The notes: a model not told the origin generated them from the letters alone. Numbered from the stretch's first letter, positions 10,594-20,708 are shown. The stretch is 64,000 nucleotides of DNA from an uncultured Phycicoccus sp. (GCF_947495705.1 NZ_CANLZR010000005.1:62001-126000); one strand, 5' to 3'. Made by a program: numbers and translations.

Positions 10594-10647
10594 AAGCGGC
10601 GCGTCAGGACCAAGCGGCGCGTCAGGACCAAGCGGCGCGTCAGGACC
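10594..10647. repeat. Three exact tandem copies of an 18-bp unit over the relA stop codon
   Basis: The unit AAGCGGCGCGTCAGGACC is present at 10594-10611, 10612-10629 and 10630-10647 without a mismatch. The third copy contains the relA stop (TGA, 10642-10640); because the unit is 18 bp, the other two repeat the same in-frame TGA further downstream, so slippage would not change the protein end. Confidence 0.95.
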
Positions 10648-12988
10648 CGGCGCGGTCGGCGTCGCGACGCCCGCCGGTGACCCGCTCGGCGTCCAGGACG
10701 CCGTCGACCTTCTGGACCGCCCGGATGACGTGCCCGAGGTGCCCGGGGTCGCCCATCTCGAAGGTGAACCGCAGGATCGCGACCCGGTCCCGTGACGTCT
10801 GCACCGACGCGGACAGGATGTTGACCCCGTGGTCGGAGATGACCCGGGTGACGTCCGAGAGCAGGCGCGACCGGTCGAGGGCCTCGACCTGGAGCTGGAC
10901 GAGGAACAGGCTGCCGGAGGTCGGCGCCCACTCGACCTCGATGATCTTCTCGGGCTGCGCGAGGAGCGAGGAGGCGTTCGTGCAGTCGCGGCGGTGCACC
11001 GAGACCCCGTTGCCGCGGGTGACGAAGCCGAGGATCTCGTCACCGGGGACGGGCGTGCAGCAGCGGGCGAGCTTGACCCACACGTCCGACATGTCCTTGA
11101 CGACGACCCCGGGGTCACCGGAGCGCCGGGACGTCGGCCGGGTGAGCACCGGGGAGGCCGCCTCGGCGATGTCCTCGCTCGCGCCGTCCTCGCCGCCCAT
11201 GGAGGCCACGAGCCGCGCCACGACGTGCTGGGCGGAGACGTGCCCCTCCCCCACGGCGGCGTAGAGCGCGTCGATCCCGGGGTAGCGCAGCTCCTCGGCG
11301 ACGCCGGTGAGCGACTCGACCGAGGTCATCCGCTGCAGGGGCAGGCCCTGCTTGCGCATGACCTTCGCGAGGGCGTCCTTGCCCTCCTCGATCATCTCCT
11401 CGCGGCGTTCCTTGGTGAACCAGTGCTTGATCTTGTTGCGGGCGCGCGCCGAGCGGACGAAGTTGAGCCAGTCGCGGGAGGGCCCGGCCGAGTCGGCCTT
11501 GGAGGTGAGGACCTCGACGACGTCGCCGTTGTCGAGCCGGCTCTCGAGCGGGACGAGCCGGCCGTTGACGCGGGCGCCGATGCAGTGGTGGCCGACCTCG
11601 GTGTGCACCGCGTAGGCGAAGTCGACCGGGGTGGCGCCGGCGGGCAGGCCGACGAGCTGGCCCTTGGGGGTGAAGACGTAGACCTCGCTCGCCGTGATCT
11701 CGAAGCGCAGCGACTCCAGGAACTCGCCCGGGTCGGAGGTCTCCTTCTGCCAGTCGAGCAGCTGGCGCAGCCACGCCATGTCGTTGACCGGCCCGGTCTG
11801 CCCGTCGCGCACCTGGGCACCCGGAGTGGCACCGGCGCCCTTGGTGGCCGGGTCCTCCTTGTACTTCCAGTGCGCCGCGACGCCGTACTCGGCGCGCCGG
11901 TGCATCGTGTGGGTGCGGATCTGGATCTCGACGGCCTTGCCGCCCGGGCCGATGACCGTCGTGTGCAGCGACTGGTACATGTTGAATTTCGGCATCGCGA
12001 TGTAGTCCTTGAACCGCCCCGGGACGGGGTTCCATCGCGCGTGGAGGGCGCCGAGCGCCGCGTAGCAGTCGCGCACCGTGTCGACGAGCACGCGGACCGC
12101 GACGAGGTCGTAGATCTGCTCGAAGTCGCGGCCGCCGACGATCATCTTCTGGTAGACGGAGTAGTAGTGCTTGGGCCGCCCGGTGACGGTGGCCTTGATC
12201 TTCGCCGCCCGCAGGTCGGCGCCGACCTCGTCGCGGACCCCGGCGAGGTACTCCTCGCGGGCGGGGGCACGCTCGGCGACGAGCCGGACGATCTCGTCGT
12301 ACACCTTGGGGTACAGGGCCTGGAAGGACAGGTCCTCGAGCTCCCACTTGATGGTGTTCATGCCGAGCCGGTGCGCGAGCGGCGCGTAGATCTCGAGGGT
12401 CTCCTTGGCCTTGCGCTGGGCGCTCTCCTGGGAGACGTACCGCCAGGTGCGGGCGTTGTGGAGCCGGTCGGCGAGCTTGATGACGAGGACCCGGATGTCG
12501 CGGGCCATCGCGACGACCATCTTGCGCACGGTCTCGGCCTGGGCGGCCTGGCCGTAGGTGACCTTGTCGAGCTTGGTCACCCCGTCGACGAGCATCGCGA
12601 TCTCCTCGCCGAAGTCGCGGCGGAGGGCCTCGAGGCTGTACGCCGTGTCCTCGACGGTGTCGTGGAGGAGCGCCGCGGCCAGGGTGGTGGGCGTCATGCC
12701 GAGCTCGGCGAGGATCGTGGTGACGGCGAGCGGGTGCGTGATGTAGTCGTCGCCGCTGCGGCGCTTCTGGCCCTCGTGCGCGCGCTCGGCCACGGCGTAC
12801 GCCCGCTCGACGAGGGCGATGTCGGCCTTGGGATGGGTCGTGCGGACCACCTGGAGCAGCGGTTCGAGCACGGGGTTGGTGGGCGGCTTGTTGCGCCCGA
12901 CGCGCGAGAGCGCAGCCCGGGCCCTGGCCCGGGACCCCGCTCCGGTGGGGGTTCCCCCGGCAGCGGCGGTCGTCACGTTCTCCGCCAT
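10640..12988 (-). CDS. relA: Bifunctional (p)ppGpp synthetase/hydrolase RelA/SpoT
   Basis: Makes and degrades the alarmone (p)ppGpp in amino-acid starvation. 782 residues: HD hydrolase domain (about 55-210, HDTVED with His109-Asp110), synthetase domain (about 240-390, with the signature [13 protein letters not shown]), TGS domain (about 440-505), helical region and C-terminal ACT domain. Both catalytic halves look intact. ATG 12988 follows a TAGACT -10 box by 6 nt, so besides read-through from secDF-apt it probably has its own leaderless promoter. The stop lies in the third copy of an 18-bp tandem repeat. Confidence 0.97.
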   Translation of the reverse strand: MAENVTTAAAGGTPTGAGSRARARAALSRVGRNKPPTNPVLEPLLQVVRTTHPKADIALVERAYAVAERAHEGQKRRSGDDYITHPLAVTTILAELGMTPTTLAAALLHDTVEDTAYSLEALRRDFGEEIAMLVDGVTKLDKVTYGQAAQAETVRKMVVAMARDIRVLVIKLADRLHNARTWRYVSQESAQRKAKETLEIYAPLAHRLGMNTIKWELEDLSFQALYPKVYDEIVRLVAERAPAREEYLAGVRDEVGADLRAAKIKATVTGRPKHYYSVYQKMIVGGRDFEQIYDLVAVRVLVDTVRDCYAALGALHARWNPVPGRFKDYIAMPKFNMYQSLHTTVIGPGGKAVEIQIRTHTMHRRAEYGVAAHWKYKEDPATKGAGATPGAQVRDGQTGPVNDMAWLRQLLDWQKETSDPGEFLESLRFEITASEVYVFTPKGQLVGLPAGATPVDFAYAVHTEVGHHCIGARVNGRLVPLESRLDNGDVVEVLTSKADSAGPSRDWLNFVRSARARNKIKHWFTKERREEMIEEGKDALAKVMRKQGLPLQRMTSVESLTGVAEELRYPGIDALYAAVGEGHVSAQHVVARLVASMGGEDGASEDIAEAASPVLTRPTSRRSGDPGVVVKDMSDVWVKLARCCTPVPGDEILGFVTRGNGVSVHRRDCTNASSLLAQPEKIIEVEWAPTSGSLFLVQLQVEALDRSRLLSDVTRVISDHGVNILSASVQTSRDRVAILRFTFEMGDPGHLGHVIRAVQKVDGVLDAERVTGGRRDADRAGS

Positions 12989-12994
12989 GAAGGG

Positions 12995-13000
12995 AGTCTA
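12995..13000 (-). promoter_or_regulatory. -10 box for leaderless relA transcript
   Basis: TAGACT six nt before the relA ATG, in the 20-nt gap after apt. No -35 is recognisable. Confidence 0.5.
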
Positions 13001-13008
13001 GTCGCGGG

Positions 13009-13548
13009 TCAGTCCACCCGATGCAGCGACCGGACCGGGCGGCCGGCCAGGCGCTCACGGCCGCCGAGGAAGGCCAGCTCGACGATGCAGTCGAACCCGA
13101 CGACCTCCGCCCCGACCCGCTCGAGCAGCTCCCAGGCCGCCAGCGCGGTCCCCCCGGTGGCGAGGACGTCGTCGACGAGCACGACCCGGGCCCCGGCGCC
13201 GACGGCGTCGGCGTGCACCTCGATGGTCGCCGAGCCGTACTCGAGGTCGTAGGAGGCGGCGACGGTGTCGCCCGGCAGCTTGCCCGCCTTGCGGACCGGG
13301 ACGAAGCCGACCCCCATGGCGTGCGCCAGGGCCGCACCCACGACGAAGCCGCGAGCCTCGACGCCCGCGACGAGGTCGACCTCGCCTCGACGGCCCGTCG
13401 CGAGGGCCGCGACGACGGCACCGAACGCGACGGGGTCGGCCAGCAGCGGCGTGATGTCCTTGAAGACCACGCCCGGCTGCGGGAAGTCGGCGATGTCGCG
13501 CAGCGACCGGCCGACGACGCCGGAAACGTCGTCAGTGGGCGGTGTCAT
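13009..13548 (-). CDS. apt: Adenine phosphoribosyltransferase
   Basis: Salvages adenine to AMP using PRPP. 179 residues from ATG 13548, 7 nt after the secF stop; a longer frame only adds secF-shadow residues. The N-terminal FPQPGVVFKDITPLLADP motif, the specificity loop GVEARGFVVGAALA and the PRPP-binding motif VVLVDDVLATGGT are intact. Position between secF and relA is the standard actinobacterial order secD-secF-apt-relA. Confidence 0.96.
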   Translation of the reverse strand: MTPPTDDVSGVVGRSLRDIADFPQPGVVFKDITPLLADPVAFGAVVAALATGRRGEVDLVAGVEARGFVVGAALAHAMGVGFVPVRKAGKLPGDTVAASYDLEYGSATIEVHADAVGAGARVVLVDDVLATGGTALAAWELLERVGAEVVGFDCIVELAFLGGRERLAGRPVRSLHRVD

Positions 13549-13555
13549 CGCCCGC

Positions 13556-14713
13556 CTAGCGCTTGGACTTCGGGGGGCGTGTCGGCTGGTTGCGCGGGCC
13601 ACGGGAGGCGTACTGGTGGACGGCCCGCCCGGTGAGGGTGGACCCCTCCTCGCGCTCGGCCGGCTGGCCCGTCCCGACGCCCGCGCCCGCGGGCGCGTTC
13701 TCCCCAGCTCTCGCGCCCCGCTCCTTGGCCATCCTGGCCTGGTACCGGGCGGACCGCTTGTCGAGCTCGAGGACCGCGGGGTCGTTGCGGCGCAGCGTGA
13801 CGAGGAACGGGGTGGCGATGAAGATCGAGGAGTACGCGCCGACGAGGATGCCGACGAACAGCACGAGCGAGAGGTCGAGCAGCACGCCCGGGCCGAGGAA
13901 GATCGACCCGACGACGAGCACCGCCGTGATCGGCAGCAGGCCGATGACGGTGGTGTTGATCGACCGGACGATGGTCTGGTTGACGGCGAGGTTCGCGGCC
14001 TGCGCGTAGCTCATCCGCCCGTTCGCGAACGCCTCCGTCGTGTTCTCACGCACCTTGTCGAAGACGACGACCGTGTCGTACAGGCTGTAGCCGAGCACGG
14101 TGAGGAAGCCGATCAGTGTGGCTGGCGACACCTCGAAGCCGCTCAGCGCGTAGACGCCGACGGTGATGAACAGGTCGTGCGCCAGCGCGAAGAGCGCCGC
14201 CATCGCCATCTTCCAGTTGCGGAAGTAGATGCTGAGCAGCACGACGACCGCGATGAGGAAGATGACCAGCGCTCGCAACGCCTGCTGGCTCACCGACGCA
14301 CCCCACGACGGGCCGATGAAGGTCGCGCTGACGTCCTGGGTGGGCACGTCGAACGCCTCGGCGAGCGAGGCGCGCACGTCCTGGCTGTCGGTGTCCGAGA
14401 GGCGCTCGGTCTGGACCCGGACCGTGTCGTTGCCGACGAGGGTGACATTGACGCCGCGCTGGTCCTCGGCGGCCCCGACGGCCTGCCGGGCGGTCTGCTC
14501 GTAGTCCTGCGGGGCGACGCTCGTGGCGACCCGGAACTCCGAGCCGCCCCGGAACTCCAGCCCGAGGTTGAGCTGCTGGACCGCCAGGCCCAGCATCGCC
14601 ACGAGGAAGAGGACGACGGAGCCGGCGTAGAAGCGGCGGCGGTGGGCGACGACGGGGACCGAGCGCCGGCCGGTGTAGAGGTCGTTGCCGAGGTCGGAGA
14701 AGCTGCGGCTCAT
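13556..14713 (-). CDS. secF: Protein-export membrane protein SecF
   Basis: With SecD and YajC uses the proton gradient to assist Sec translocation. 385 residues; six TM segments, the first at about 29-47, a periplasmic P4 domain (about 48-140; LEFRGGSEFRV), and the TM4-6 motif with GYSLYDTVVVFDKVREN. The 75-residue C-tail is charged and Pro/Gly-rich, as usual in actinobacteria. Its ATG overlaps the secD stop (ATGA, 14710-14713). Confidence 0.97.
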   Translation of the reverse strand: MSRSFSDLGNDLYTGRRSVPVVAHRRRFYAGSVVLFLVAMLGLAVQQLNLGLEFRGGSEFRVATSVAPQDYEQTARQAVGAAEDQRGVNVTLVGNDTVRVQTERLSDTDSQDVRASLAEAFDVPTQDVSATFIGPSWGASVSQQALRALVIFLIAVVVLLSIYFRNWKMAMAALFALAHDLFITVGVYALSGFEVSPATLIGFLTVLGYSLYDTVVVFDKVRENTTEAFANGRMSYAQAANLAVNQTIVRSINTTVIGLLPITAVLVVGSIFLGPGVLLDLSLVLFVGILVGAYSSIFIATPFLVTLRRNDPAVLELDKRSARYQARMAKERGARAGENAPAGAGVGTGQPAEREEGSTLTGRAVHQYASRGPRNQPTRPPKSKR

Positions 14714-16482
14714 GCCCGGCTCCCTTCGGGCTCGCGGACGGAGGAGGGCGGGGTCGTCTCGAACCTCCCGCGGCCGAGGTACCGGGTCGTGGTCGACCCG
14801 AGACGGCGCGGGTCCAGACCGGACCAGGGGTGGCCCTCACGGAAGAACTTGCGGCGTGCCAGCAGCGTGAGCATCGGGTGGGTGAACCAGAAGACGATGA
14901 GCACGTCGATGATCGTCGTGAGGCCGAGGGTGAACGCGAAGCCCCGCACGCTCGAGCTCGCGAGCACGTAGAGGACGATCGCGGCCAGGAAGTTGACGGC
15001 GTCGGCGATGAGGACGGTCCGCTTGGCCCGCGCCCATCCCGTCTGCACGGCGCTCTCGAGCGAGCGGCCCTCGCGCAGCTCGTCCCGGACCCGCTCGAAG
15101 TAGACGATGAACGAGTCCGCGGTGAAGCCGATGGCGACGATGAGGCCGGTGACGCCCGCCATGTCGAGGCGGTAGTTCTGCGCCCAGCCGAGCACCGTGA
15201 TGGTGAGGTAGGTGAGGAGGCCCGCGACGAGGATCGAGGCGATCGTCACGAACCCGAGCGCCCGGTACTGGAGCAGCGAGTACACGACGACGAGCAGCAT
15301 GCCGAAGAGACCGGCGATGACGCCGTAGCGCAGCTGCTCGCTGCCGAGGGTGGGGCTGATGTCGACGCTCGACTGCTCCTCGAAGGACAGCGGCAGGGCG
15401 CCGAACTTCAGCTGGTCGGCGAGGGCGCGCGCCGACTCGAGGGTGAAGCTGCCCGTGATGCTCGCCTGGCCGTTGGGGATCGCCTCGTTGAACTGGGGGG
15501 CCACGATGACCCGCGAGTCGAGTGTGGCGGCCAGCTGGTTCTGCGGCGAGGGCAGCGGCACCATCTTGCGGCTGATGTCGGCGTACTGGCGGCTGCCCTC
15601 GCCGTTGAAGGACAGGGCGATCTCGACGGTGCCGGTGACGGCGCCCTGCTGGTTGGCCTGGTAGCCGGCGGTGGCGTCGTCGATCTTGTCGCCGGAGACG
15701 ACGACCGGCCCGAGGATGAACTTCGCCGTGCCGGTGTCGTCACACGTGACGAGCGGGGCCTCGGGGTCGTCCTGGAGGTTCTCCAGGGCCGTGGGGTCCG
15801 AGCAGTCGAGCTCGGTGAAGCGCTGCTCGATCTCGGGGGTGATCCAGGCGAGGTCGGTGGCGTCAGTGGGCGTCGCGCCGTCGCCACCGGTGGCCGACGG
15901 GGGCGGGCTGGCCGTCGCGGACGGGCTCGGCGACGGGGACTCGGCAGTCAGCACCTCGTTGACGGCGCTGTTACTCGTCGAGGTGGGGCTCGGGGCCGGG
16001 GACGCGGACGACTCCGCGCTCGCCGACGGGCTCGGGCCGGCGCTGGGCTCCTCGGACGGCGACGGGCTCGGCTCCGGCTGCGGGACGCCGTCGGCCACGG
16101 CCAGGACCGGCCGGAACTGCATCTGGGAGGACTTGCTGATCGCGTCGCGGACCTGCTGCGTCGGGATCTCGGGGATGCTCACGACGATGTTGCGGTCGCC
16201 CTGGGTCGTCACCTCGGCGCCGGAGACGCCGTTGGAGTCGACGCGCTGGACGATGATGTCGCGCGCCTGGTTCAGCTGCTCGGCCGACACGCTCTGGCCC
16301 GAGTTGCTCTTCGGCTCGAGGATGATCTGGGTCCCGCCCTCGAGGTCGAGCCCGAGCTTGGGGGCGGCCTGCCCGTCGCTCCACACGATCGACCCGGTGA
16401 GCAGCCCGCCGAGGGTGACGGTGAGGACGGTCAGGGCGATGAGCGCCCGCCGCGCCAGGACCTTGGGGGCCGTCGCCGCCAT
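14710..16482 (-). CDS. secD: Protein translocase subunit SecD
   Basis: Partner of SecF in the RND-like Sec accessory complex. 590 residues: TM1 (about 12-34), the P1 start KLGLDLEGGTQIILEP, then at about 135-205 a long insert made almost only of Ser, Pro, Ala, Thr and Glu inside the periplasmic region, the P1-head/base, and TM2-6 with the GFTADSFIVYFERVRDELREG motif (conserved Asp). The low-complexity insert is longer than in most SecD proteins. The ATG shares one base with the yajC stop (TGATG). Confidence 0.96.
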   Translation of the reverse strand: MAATAPKVLARRALIALTVLTVTLGGLLTGSIVWSDGQAAPKLGLDLEGGTQIILEPKSNSGQSVSAEQLNQARDIIVQRVDSNGVSGAEVTTQGDRNIVVSIPEIPTQQVRDAISKSSQMQFRPVLAVADGVPQPEPSPSPSEEPSAGPSPSASAESSASPAPSPTSTSNSAVNEVLTAESPSPSPSATASPPPSATGGDGATPTDATDLAWITPEIEQRFTELDCSDPTALENLQDDPEAPLVTCDDTGTAKFILGPVVVSGDKIDDATAGYQANQQGAVTGTVEIALSFNGEGSRQYADISRKMVPLPSPQNQLAATLDSRVIVAPQFNEAIPNGQASITGSFTLESARALADQLKFGALPLSFEEQSSVDISPTLGSEQLRYGVIAGLFGMLLVVVYSLLQYRALGFVTIASILVAGLLTYLTITVLGWAQNYRLDMAGVTGLIVAIGFTADSFIVYFERVRDELREGRSLESAVQTGWARAKRTVLIADAVNFLAAIVLYVLASSSVRGFAFTLGLTTIIDVLIVFWFTHPMLTLLARRKFFREGHPWSGLDPRRLGSTTTRYLGRGRFETTPPSSVREPEGSRA

Positions 16483-16760
16483 CAGACGACCTCGGTGGCG
16501 CGCATACCGACCGCGCGGCGGTCGAAGCGCAGCGTGACGCCGTTGCCCACGTCGAGGGTGGCGACCGCGTCGTCCAGGGCCGTGATGGTCCCGTACAGCC
16601 CCGAGGTGGTCACGACCTCGTCACCGACCTCGAGCGACGCCTGGAGGGTCTGGACCTGCTTGGCCCGCTGCCGCTGGGTGAAGAACAGCCAGAGGATGAG
16701 GAGGAACGGCAGTCCCAGGATGAGGAGGTAGGCGAGGCCGGAGCCGGAGCCGTCAGACAT
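16482..16760 (-). CDS. yajC: Preprotein translocase subunit YajC
   Basis: Small single-pass partner of SecDF. 92 residues from ATG 16760: a short Gly/Ser N-terminus, TM at about 9-28 (LAYLLILGLPFLLILWLFF), then the cytoplasmic QRQRAKQVQTLQASLEVGDEV-type motif (split here for length) and VVTTSGLYGTI. It opens the yajC-secD-secF-apt-relA operon. Confidence 0.96.
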   Translation of the reverse strand: MSDGSGSGLAYLLILGLPFLLILWLFFTQRQRAKQVQTLQASLEVGDEVVTTSGLYGTITALDDAVATLDVGNGVTLRFDRRAVGMRATEVV

Positions 16761-16841
16761 CGGAGTTGGTCCTTCTGATGCGGGTGGTCCCGCGGTGGCG
16801 GGCAGTGGTGCGGCCCGGATGGTTCCCCGGGCCGAGGCCCC

Positions 16842-16871
16842 ACTGTAGGCGAGAGCCGGACACGTCACCAA
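16842..16871 (-). promoter_or_regulatory. Promoter of the yajC-secDF operon
   Basis: TTGGTG (16871-16866), an 18-nt spacer and TACAGT (16847-16842) on the minus strand, giving a leader of roughly 75 nt before the yajC ATG. This is the only recognisable promoter in the 173-nt ruvB-yajC gap. Confidence 0.5.
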
Positions 16872-16933
16872 CGAAGGAGAGCGGCCTGTCGTGCCCGGTC
16901 TCGTGCCCCGGACGGCCCCGGCACCCGAGGCGC

Positions 16934-18055
16934 TCAGGCTCCGAAGCGCCCGGGGCCCTCGTCCTCGAGCGGCAGCGCTGCCTGCTGGGCCGCCTGCGGC
17001 GGCACCTGGAGGCCGAGATGACGCCAGGCCGCCGCCGTGGCCGCGCGCCCGCGGGGGGTGCGCTGCATGTAGCCCTCGCGCACGAGGTAGGGCTCGGCGA
17101 CGGTCTCGACGGTGTCGGCCTCCTCCCCGACGGCGACGGCGAGCGTGGAGAGGCCGACGGGGCCGCCGCCGAAGCGGCGGCACAGGGCCTCGAGCACCGC
17201 GCGGTCGAGCCGGTCGAGGCCGGCCTCGTCGACGTCGAAGAGCGCGAGGGCCTCGCGAGCGGCGAACCGGTCGACGACGTCCTCGCCGTGCACCTGGGCC
17301 CAGTCGCGCACCCGTCGCAGCAGCCGGTTCGCGATGCGCGGGGTCCCCCGGGAGCGGCCCGCGACCTCGGCGACCCCCGGCTCGTCGGCGTGGACCCCGA
17401 GGAGGCCGGCGGACCGATGCAGGATCGTGATGAGGTCGTCGACCTCGTAGAAGTCGAGGTGACCGGTGAAGCCGAAGCGGTCGCGCAGGGGCGCCGGCAG
17501 CAGCCCGGCACGGGTCGTGGCGCCGACGACGGTGAACGGGGGCAGCTCGAGCGGGATGGCCGTGGCTCCCGGCCCCTTGCCCACGATGACGTCGACCCGG
17601 AAGTCCTCCATCGCGAGGTAGAGCATCTCCTCGGCGGACCGGCTCATCCGGTGGATCTCGTCGAGGAACAGCACCTCGCCCTCGTCGAGCGAGGACAGCA
17701 CCGCCGCGAGGTCGCCGGCATGCTGGATGGCCGGCCCGCTCGTGATGCGGATCGGGCGCTCGAGCTCGGCGGCGACGATCATCGCCAGGGTCGTCTTGCC
17801 GAGCCCGGGAGGCCCCGAGAGCAGGACGTGGTCCGGGGGGCTGCCGCGGCGGCGGGCCGCCTCGAGGACGAGGCCCAGCTGCTGGCGGACCCGCTGCTGG
17901 CCCGGGAACTCCGCGAGGCGCCGGGGGCGCAGGGCCGCCTCGACGACGCGCTCGTCGTCGGTGCCGCTCGGGTCGACCACCCGCGCGGTGGCGTCGAGCG
18001 AGCCGTCGGCCTCGCGCAGCTCGCTGCGGAAGCCGTCGGGCTGGGCGGCCGTCAT
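16934..18055 (-). CDS. ruvB: Holliday junction branch-migration ATPase RuvB
   Basis: AAA+ motor that drives branch migration with RuvA. 373 residues from ATG 18055, overlapping the ruvA stop by 4 nt. Walker [10 protein letters not shown], Walker [10 protein letters not shown], sensor 1 GATTRAGLL, arginine finger region [15 protein letters not shown] and the C-terminal winged helix ending [17 protein letters not shown] are all present. The N-tail of about 40 residues and the short acidic C-tail are lineage extensions. Confidence 0.97.
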   Translation of the reverse strand: MTAAQPDGFRSELREADGSLDATARVVDPSGTDDERVVEAALRPRRLAEFPGQQRVRQQLGLVLEAARRRGSPPDHVLLSGPPGLGKTTLAMIVAAELERPIRITSGPAIQHAGDLAAVLSSLDEGEVLFLDEIHRMSRSAEEMLYLAMEDFRVDVIVGKGPGATAIPLELPPFTVVGATTRAGLLPAPLRDRFGFTGHLDFYEVDDLITILHRSAGLLGVHADEPGVAEVAGRSRGTPRIANRLLRRVRDWAQVHGEDVVDRFAAREALALFDVDEAGLDRLDRAVLEALCRRFGGGPVGLSTLAVAVGEEADTVETVAEPYLVREGYMQRTPRGRAATAAAWRHLGLQVPPQAAQQAALPLEDEGPGRFGA

Positions 18056-18657
18056 CGGCGCATCTCCCGCAGCGCCAGCCGCAGGCGGGTGGCGACATCG
18101 GCATCGGCGGGCGCCGTGTCGGCGACCCGCTCGACGGCGTCGGCGGCCTGCTTGGCGCTCCACCCGAGGCCGACCAGGGCCTCGGCGACCTGCTCACGCC
18201 ACGGCTCCCCGACCGGAGCGGGCGGCACCCGGCCGGTGCCGGGCCCGCTGCCGTGGATGGCCGCCACCTTGTCCTTGAGCTCGAGGACCAGCCGCTGGGC
18301 GGACTTGGCGCCGATGCCCGGGATGGCCGTGAGGGCCTTGGTGTCGCCGGTCGTGAGCGCCGCCGCGAGCTCGCCGGGACCCATGACCGAGAGCATCGCG
18401 AGGGCGAGCCGGGGGCCGACCCCCGAGACGGTCTGCACGGTCTCGAACATGTCCCGCTCCGAGGCGGCTGAGAAGCCGTACAGCGTCAGGGAGTCCTCGC
18501 GGACGACGAGGGTCGTCGCGAGAGTTGCCTCGCGGCCGCGGTGGCACGCCGCCGCGGTGGCCGGGGTCGTGTGCACGAGCATCCCGACGCCACCGACCTC
18601 GACGACCACGTGGTCGAGCCCGACGTGCCCGACCGGGCCGCGCACCGAGGCGATCAT
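18052..18657 (-). CDS. ruvA: Holliday junction DNA-binding protein RuvA
   Basis: Binds four-way junctions and loads RuvB. 201 residues: N-terminal OB domain (MIASVRGPV..), a tandem helix-hairpin-helix region with [14 protein letters not shown] and [19 protein letters not shown], a Gly/Pro linker and the C-terminal RuvB-contacting UBA-like domain ([15 protein letters not shown]). ATG 18657 overlaps the ruvC stop (ATGA). Confidence 0.97.
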   Translation of the reverse strand: MIASVRGPVGHVGLDHVVVEVGGVGMLVHTTPATAAACHRGREATLATTLVVREDSLTLYGFSAASERDMFETVQTVSGVGPRLALAMLSVMGPGELAAALTTGDTKALTAIPGIGAKSAQRLVLELKDKVAAIHGSGPGTGRVPPAPVGEPWREQVAEALVGLGWSAKQAADAVERVADTAPADADVATRLRLALREMRR

Positions 18658-19166
18658 CGGCCGGGCCCCTCGACGAGCGCCGCGAGCCGGGCGGTCTGCG
18701 CGCCGCGCCAGGCGTGACAGATGGCCAGGGCCAGCGCGTCGGCGGCGTCCGCGGGCTTGGGCGCGGCGCCGAGCCCGAGGATGCGGGCGACCATCGCCGC
18801 GACCTGCGCCTTGTCGGCGCGCCCGGAGCCCGTCACGGCGGCCTTGACCTCGGTGGGGGTGTGGAAGACGACGGGGATCCCGCGCCGCGCCGCGCTGAGG
18901 AGGGCGACCGCGGTCGCGTGGGCCGTCGTCATGACGCTCGCGACGTTGACGTCGGCGAAGACCCGCTCGACGGCGACGACCTCGGGCGCGAAGCGGTCGA
19001 GCCAGGCCCCCATCTCCTGCTCGAGATAGAGGAGCCGCTCCCCCGGGTCGGCGCCTCCGGGGGTGCGGACCACCCCGACGGCCACCATCGAGGCCCGGCC
19101 GGGTCGGCCGTCGATGACCCCGAGACCGCACCGGGTGAGGCCGGGGTCGACGCCGAGGACGCGCAC
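18654..19166 (-). CDS. ruvC: Crossover junction endodeoxyribonuclease RuvC
   Basis: Cleaves Holliday junctions. 170 residues from GTG 19166 with AGGAG upstream. Catalytic acids Asp7 (GVDPGL), Glu67 (AVERVF), Asp140 and Asp143 ([15 protein letters not shown]) are present. First gene of ruvC-ruvA-ruvB; all three overlap by 4 nt. A LexA-type box lies 23 nt upstream, so the operon is probably DNA-damage inducible. Confidence 0.97.
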   Translation of the reverse strand: MRVLGVDPGLTRCGLGVIDGRPGRASMVAVGVVRTPGGADPGERLLYLEQEMGAWLDRFAPEVVAVERVFADVNVASVMTTAHATAVALLSAARRGIPVVFHTPTEVKAAVTGSGRADKAQVAAMVARILGLGAAPKPADAADALALAICHAWRGAQTARLAALVEGPGR

Positions 19167-19188
19167 GCTGGACTCCTGCGAAGTGGGT

Positions 19189-19204
19189 TAGAACACCTGT
19201 TCGG
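19189..19204. promoter_or_regulatory. LexA (SOS) box upstream of ruvCAB
   Basis: TAGAACACCTGTTCGG contains GAAC-N4-GTTC (19191-19202), matching the actinobacterial LexA consensus (T)CGAAC-N4-GTTCG(A) except at one outer base on the left. It sits between the yebC stop (19291) and the ruvC start, where a repressor would block the promoter. Confidence 0.75.
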
Positions 19205-19290
19205 AGGACACGCTACACATCGGACGCGGGCCTGCCGGGCAGCAACACGCGGGACGGCGCCGCTCCCCCGCTTCCCACTCCTGGGGCGTG

Positions 19291-20049
19291 CTACTCGTCG
19301 TTCTCGAGCTCGGCGAGGACCGCGTCGGGGATGTCGCCGTTGGCGTAGACGTCCTGGACGTCGTCGGAGTCCTCGAGCGCCTCGATGACCCGGATCATCT
19401 TCTTGGCCCCGTCGAGGTCGAGCGGGATCTGGAGGTTGGGGACCCACGACGCCTCGGCCGAGTCGTAGTCGACGCCGGCCTCCTGCAGCGCGGTGCGCAC
19501 CGCGACGAAGTCGGTGGCCTCCGAGACGATCTCCCAGGTGTCGCCGTTGTCGTTGACCTCCTCGGCGCCGGCCTCGAGAACGATCTCGAGCAGCTCGTCC
19601 TCGGACTTCTCGCTCTTGGGGACCACGACCACGCCGCGGCGGTCGAAGACGTAGGACACCGACCCCGGGTCGGCGAGCTGGCCGCCGTTGCGGGTGAGGG
19701 CGGTGCGGACCTCGGCCGCGGCCCGGTTGCGGTTGTCGGTGAGGCACTCGATGAGCACCGCCACCCCGCCGGGCGCGTACCCCTCGTACGTGATGGTCTC
19801 CCAGTCGGCGCCACCCGCGGTGGCGCCGGAGCCGCGCTTGACCGCGTTGTCGATGTTGTTGTTGGGGACCGAGGACTTCTTCGCCTTTTGGATGGCGTCG
19901 TAGAGGGTCGGGTTGCCGGCGGGGTCCCCACCGCCCTGCCGGGCCGCGACCTCGATGTTCTTGATGAGCTTGGCGAAGAGCTTGCCGCGCTTGGCGTCGA
20001 TCGCCGCCTTCTTGTGCTTGGTGGTCGCCCACTTGGAGTGGCCGCTCAT
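19291..20049 (-). CDS. yebC: YebC/PmpR-family protein
   Basis: Cytosolic protein of the YebC family, annotated as a transcriptional regulator and in some members shown to help ribosomes through proline stretches. 252 residues, full length. Opening [22 protein letters not shown] (split: [14 protein letters not shown], then [11 protein letters not shown]) and the motifs [39 protein letters not shown] and VPNLQIPL are conserved. The ATG overlaps the pdxT stop by 4 nt; downstream, the SOS-controlled ruvC promoter separates it from ruvCAB. Confidence 0.96.
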   Translation of the reverse strand: MSGHSKWATTKHKKAAIDAKRGKLFAKLIKNIEVAARQGGGDPAGNPTLYDAIQKAKKSSVPNNNIDNAVKRGSGATAGGADWETITYEGYAPGGVAVLIECLTDNRNRAAAEVRTALTRNGGQLADPGSVSYVFDRRGVVVVPKSEKSEDELLEIVLEAGAEEVNDNGDTWEIVSEATDFVAVRTALQEAGVDYDSAEASWVPNLQIPLDLDGAKKMIRVIEALEDSDDVQDVYANGDIPDAVLAELENDE

Positions 20050-20666
20050 GAACGCTCCCTCAGACTCTGTCTCACGATGTCGACGAACAGCTGGTGCACC
20101 CGGTGGTCACCGGTCACCTCCGGGTGGAAGGAGGTGACCAGCAGGTTCCGCTGACGCGCGGCGACGATCCTACCCGCGGCCGGGCCGTCCTCGACCCGGG
20201 CGAGGATCTCGACGGCCTCCCCCGCCTCCTCGACCCAGGGGGCCCGGATGAACACCGCGCGCACCGGCTCGCCGCCGAGCTCGCGGATGTGGAGGTCCTC
20301 CTCGAAGGAGTCGACCTGCCGACCGAAGGCGTTCCGGCGCACGAGGATGTCCATCCCGCCGAGCGTCTGCTGGCCCACCGCCCCGTCGGCGAGGCGGTCG
20401 GCGAGCAGGATCATCCCGGCGCACGAGCCGTAGACGGGCAGGCCGTCGGCGATGCGCTCCCGCAGCGGTTGCTGGAGGTCGAAGGCCCGCACGAGCTTGT
20501 CGATGGTCGTCGACTCCCCACCGGGGAGGACGAGCCCGTCCACGGCGGCGACCTCCGACGGGCGGCGTACCCGCACCGCCTGCGCGCCGCCGGCCTCGAG
20601 CGCGACGAGGTGCTCGCGCACGTCTCCCTGGACGGCGAGCACACCGATGGTGGGGGTCGTGGTCAC
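20046..20666 (-). CDS. pdxT: Pyridoxal 5'-phosphate synthase glutaminase subunit PdxT
   Basis: Releases ammonia from glutamine and hands it to PdxS for PLP synthesis. 206 residues from GTG 20666. GGESTT oxyanion region, nucleophile Cys82 in [11 protein letters not shown], and His181/Glu183 in SFHPEVTGD form the expected triad. Its synthase partner pdxS is 12 kb away at 32,828, on the same strand, with seven unrelated genes in between. TAGCAT (20680-20675) is a likely -10 box 8 nt before the GTG. Confidence 0.96.
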   Translation of the reverse strand: MTTTPTIGVLAVQGDVREHLVALEAGGAQAVRVRRPSEVAAVDGLVLPGGESTTIDKLVRAFDLQQPLRERIADGLPVYGSCAGMILLADRLADGAVGQQTLGGMDILVRRNAFGRQVDSFEEDLHIRELGGEPVRAVFIRAPWVEEAGEAVEILARVEDGPAAGRIVAARQRNLLVTSFHPEVTGDHRVHQLFVDIVRQSLRERS

Positions 20667-20674
20667 GGGCACCG

Positions 20675-20701
20675 ATGCTACGGGCGCGCACCGCCTACCC
20701 T
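20675..20701. promoter_or_regulatory. Divergent -10 boxes for pdxT and the GNAT gene
   Basis: Minus strand TAGCAT at 20680-20675 lies 8 nt before the pdxT GTG; plus strand TACCCT at 20696-20701 lies 7 nt before the GNAT GTG. Both spacings suggest leaderless transcripts from a 42-nt shared gap. Confidence 0.5.
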
Positions 20702-20708
20702 CACGCAG

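Noticed and set aside
10594-10647. Short CRISPR-like array
   Set aside because: The three 18-bp units are directly adjacent without spacers, and no cas gene is nearby.
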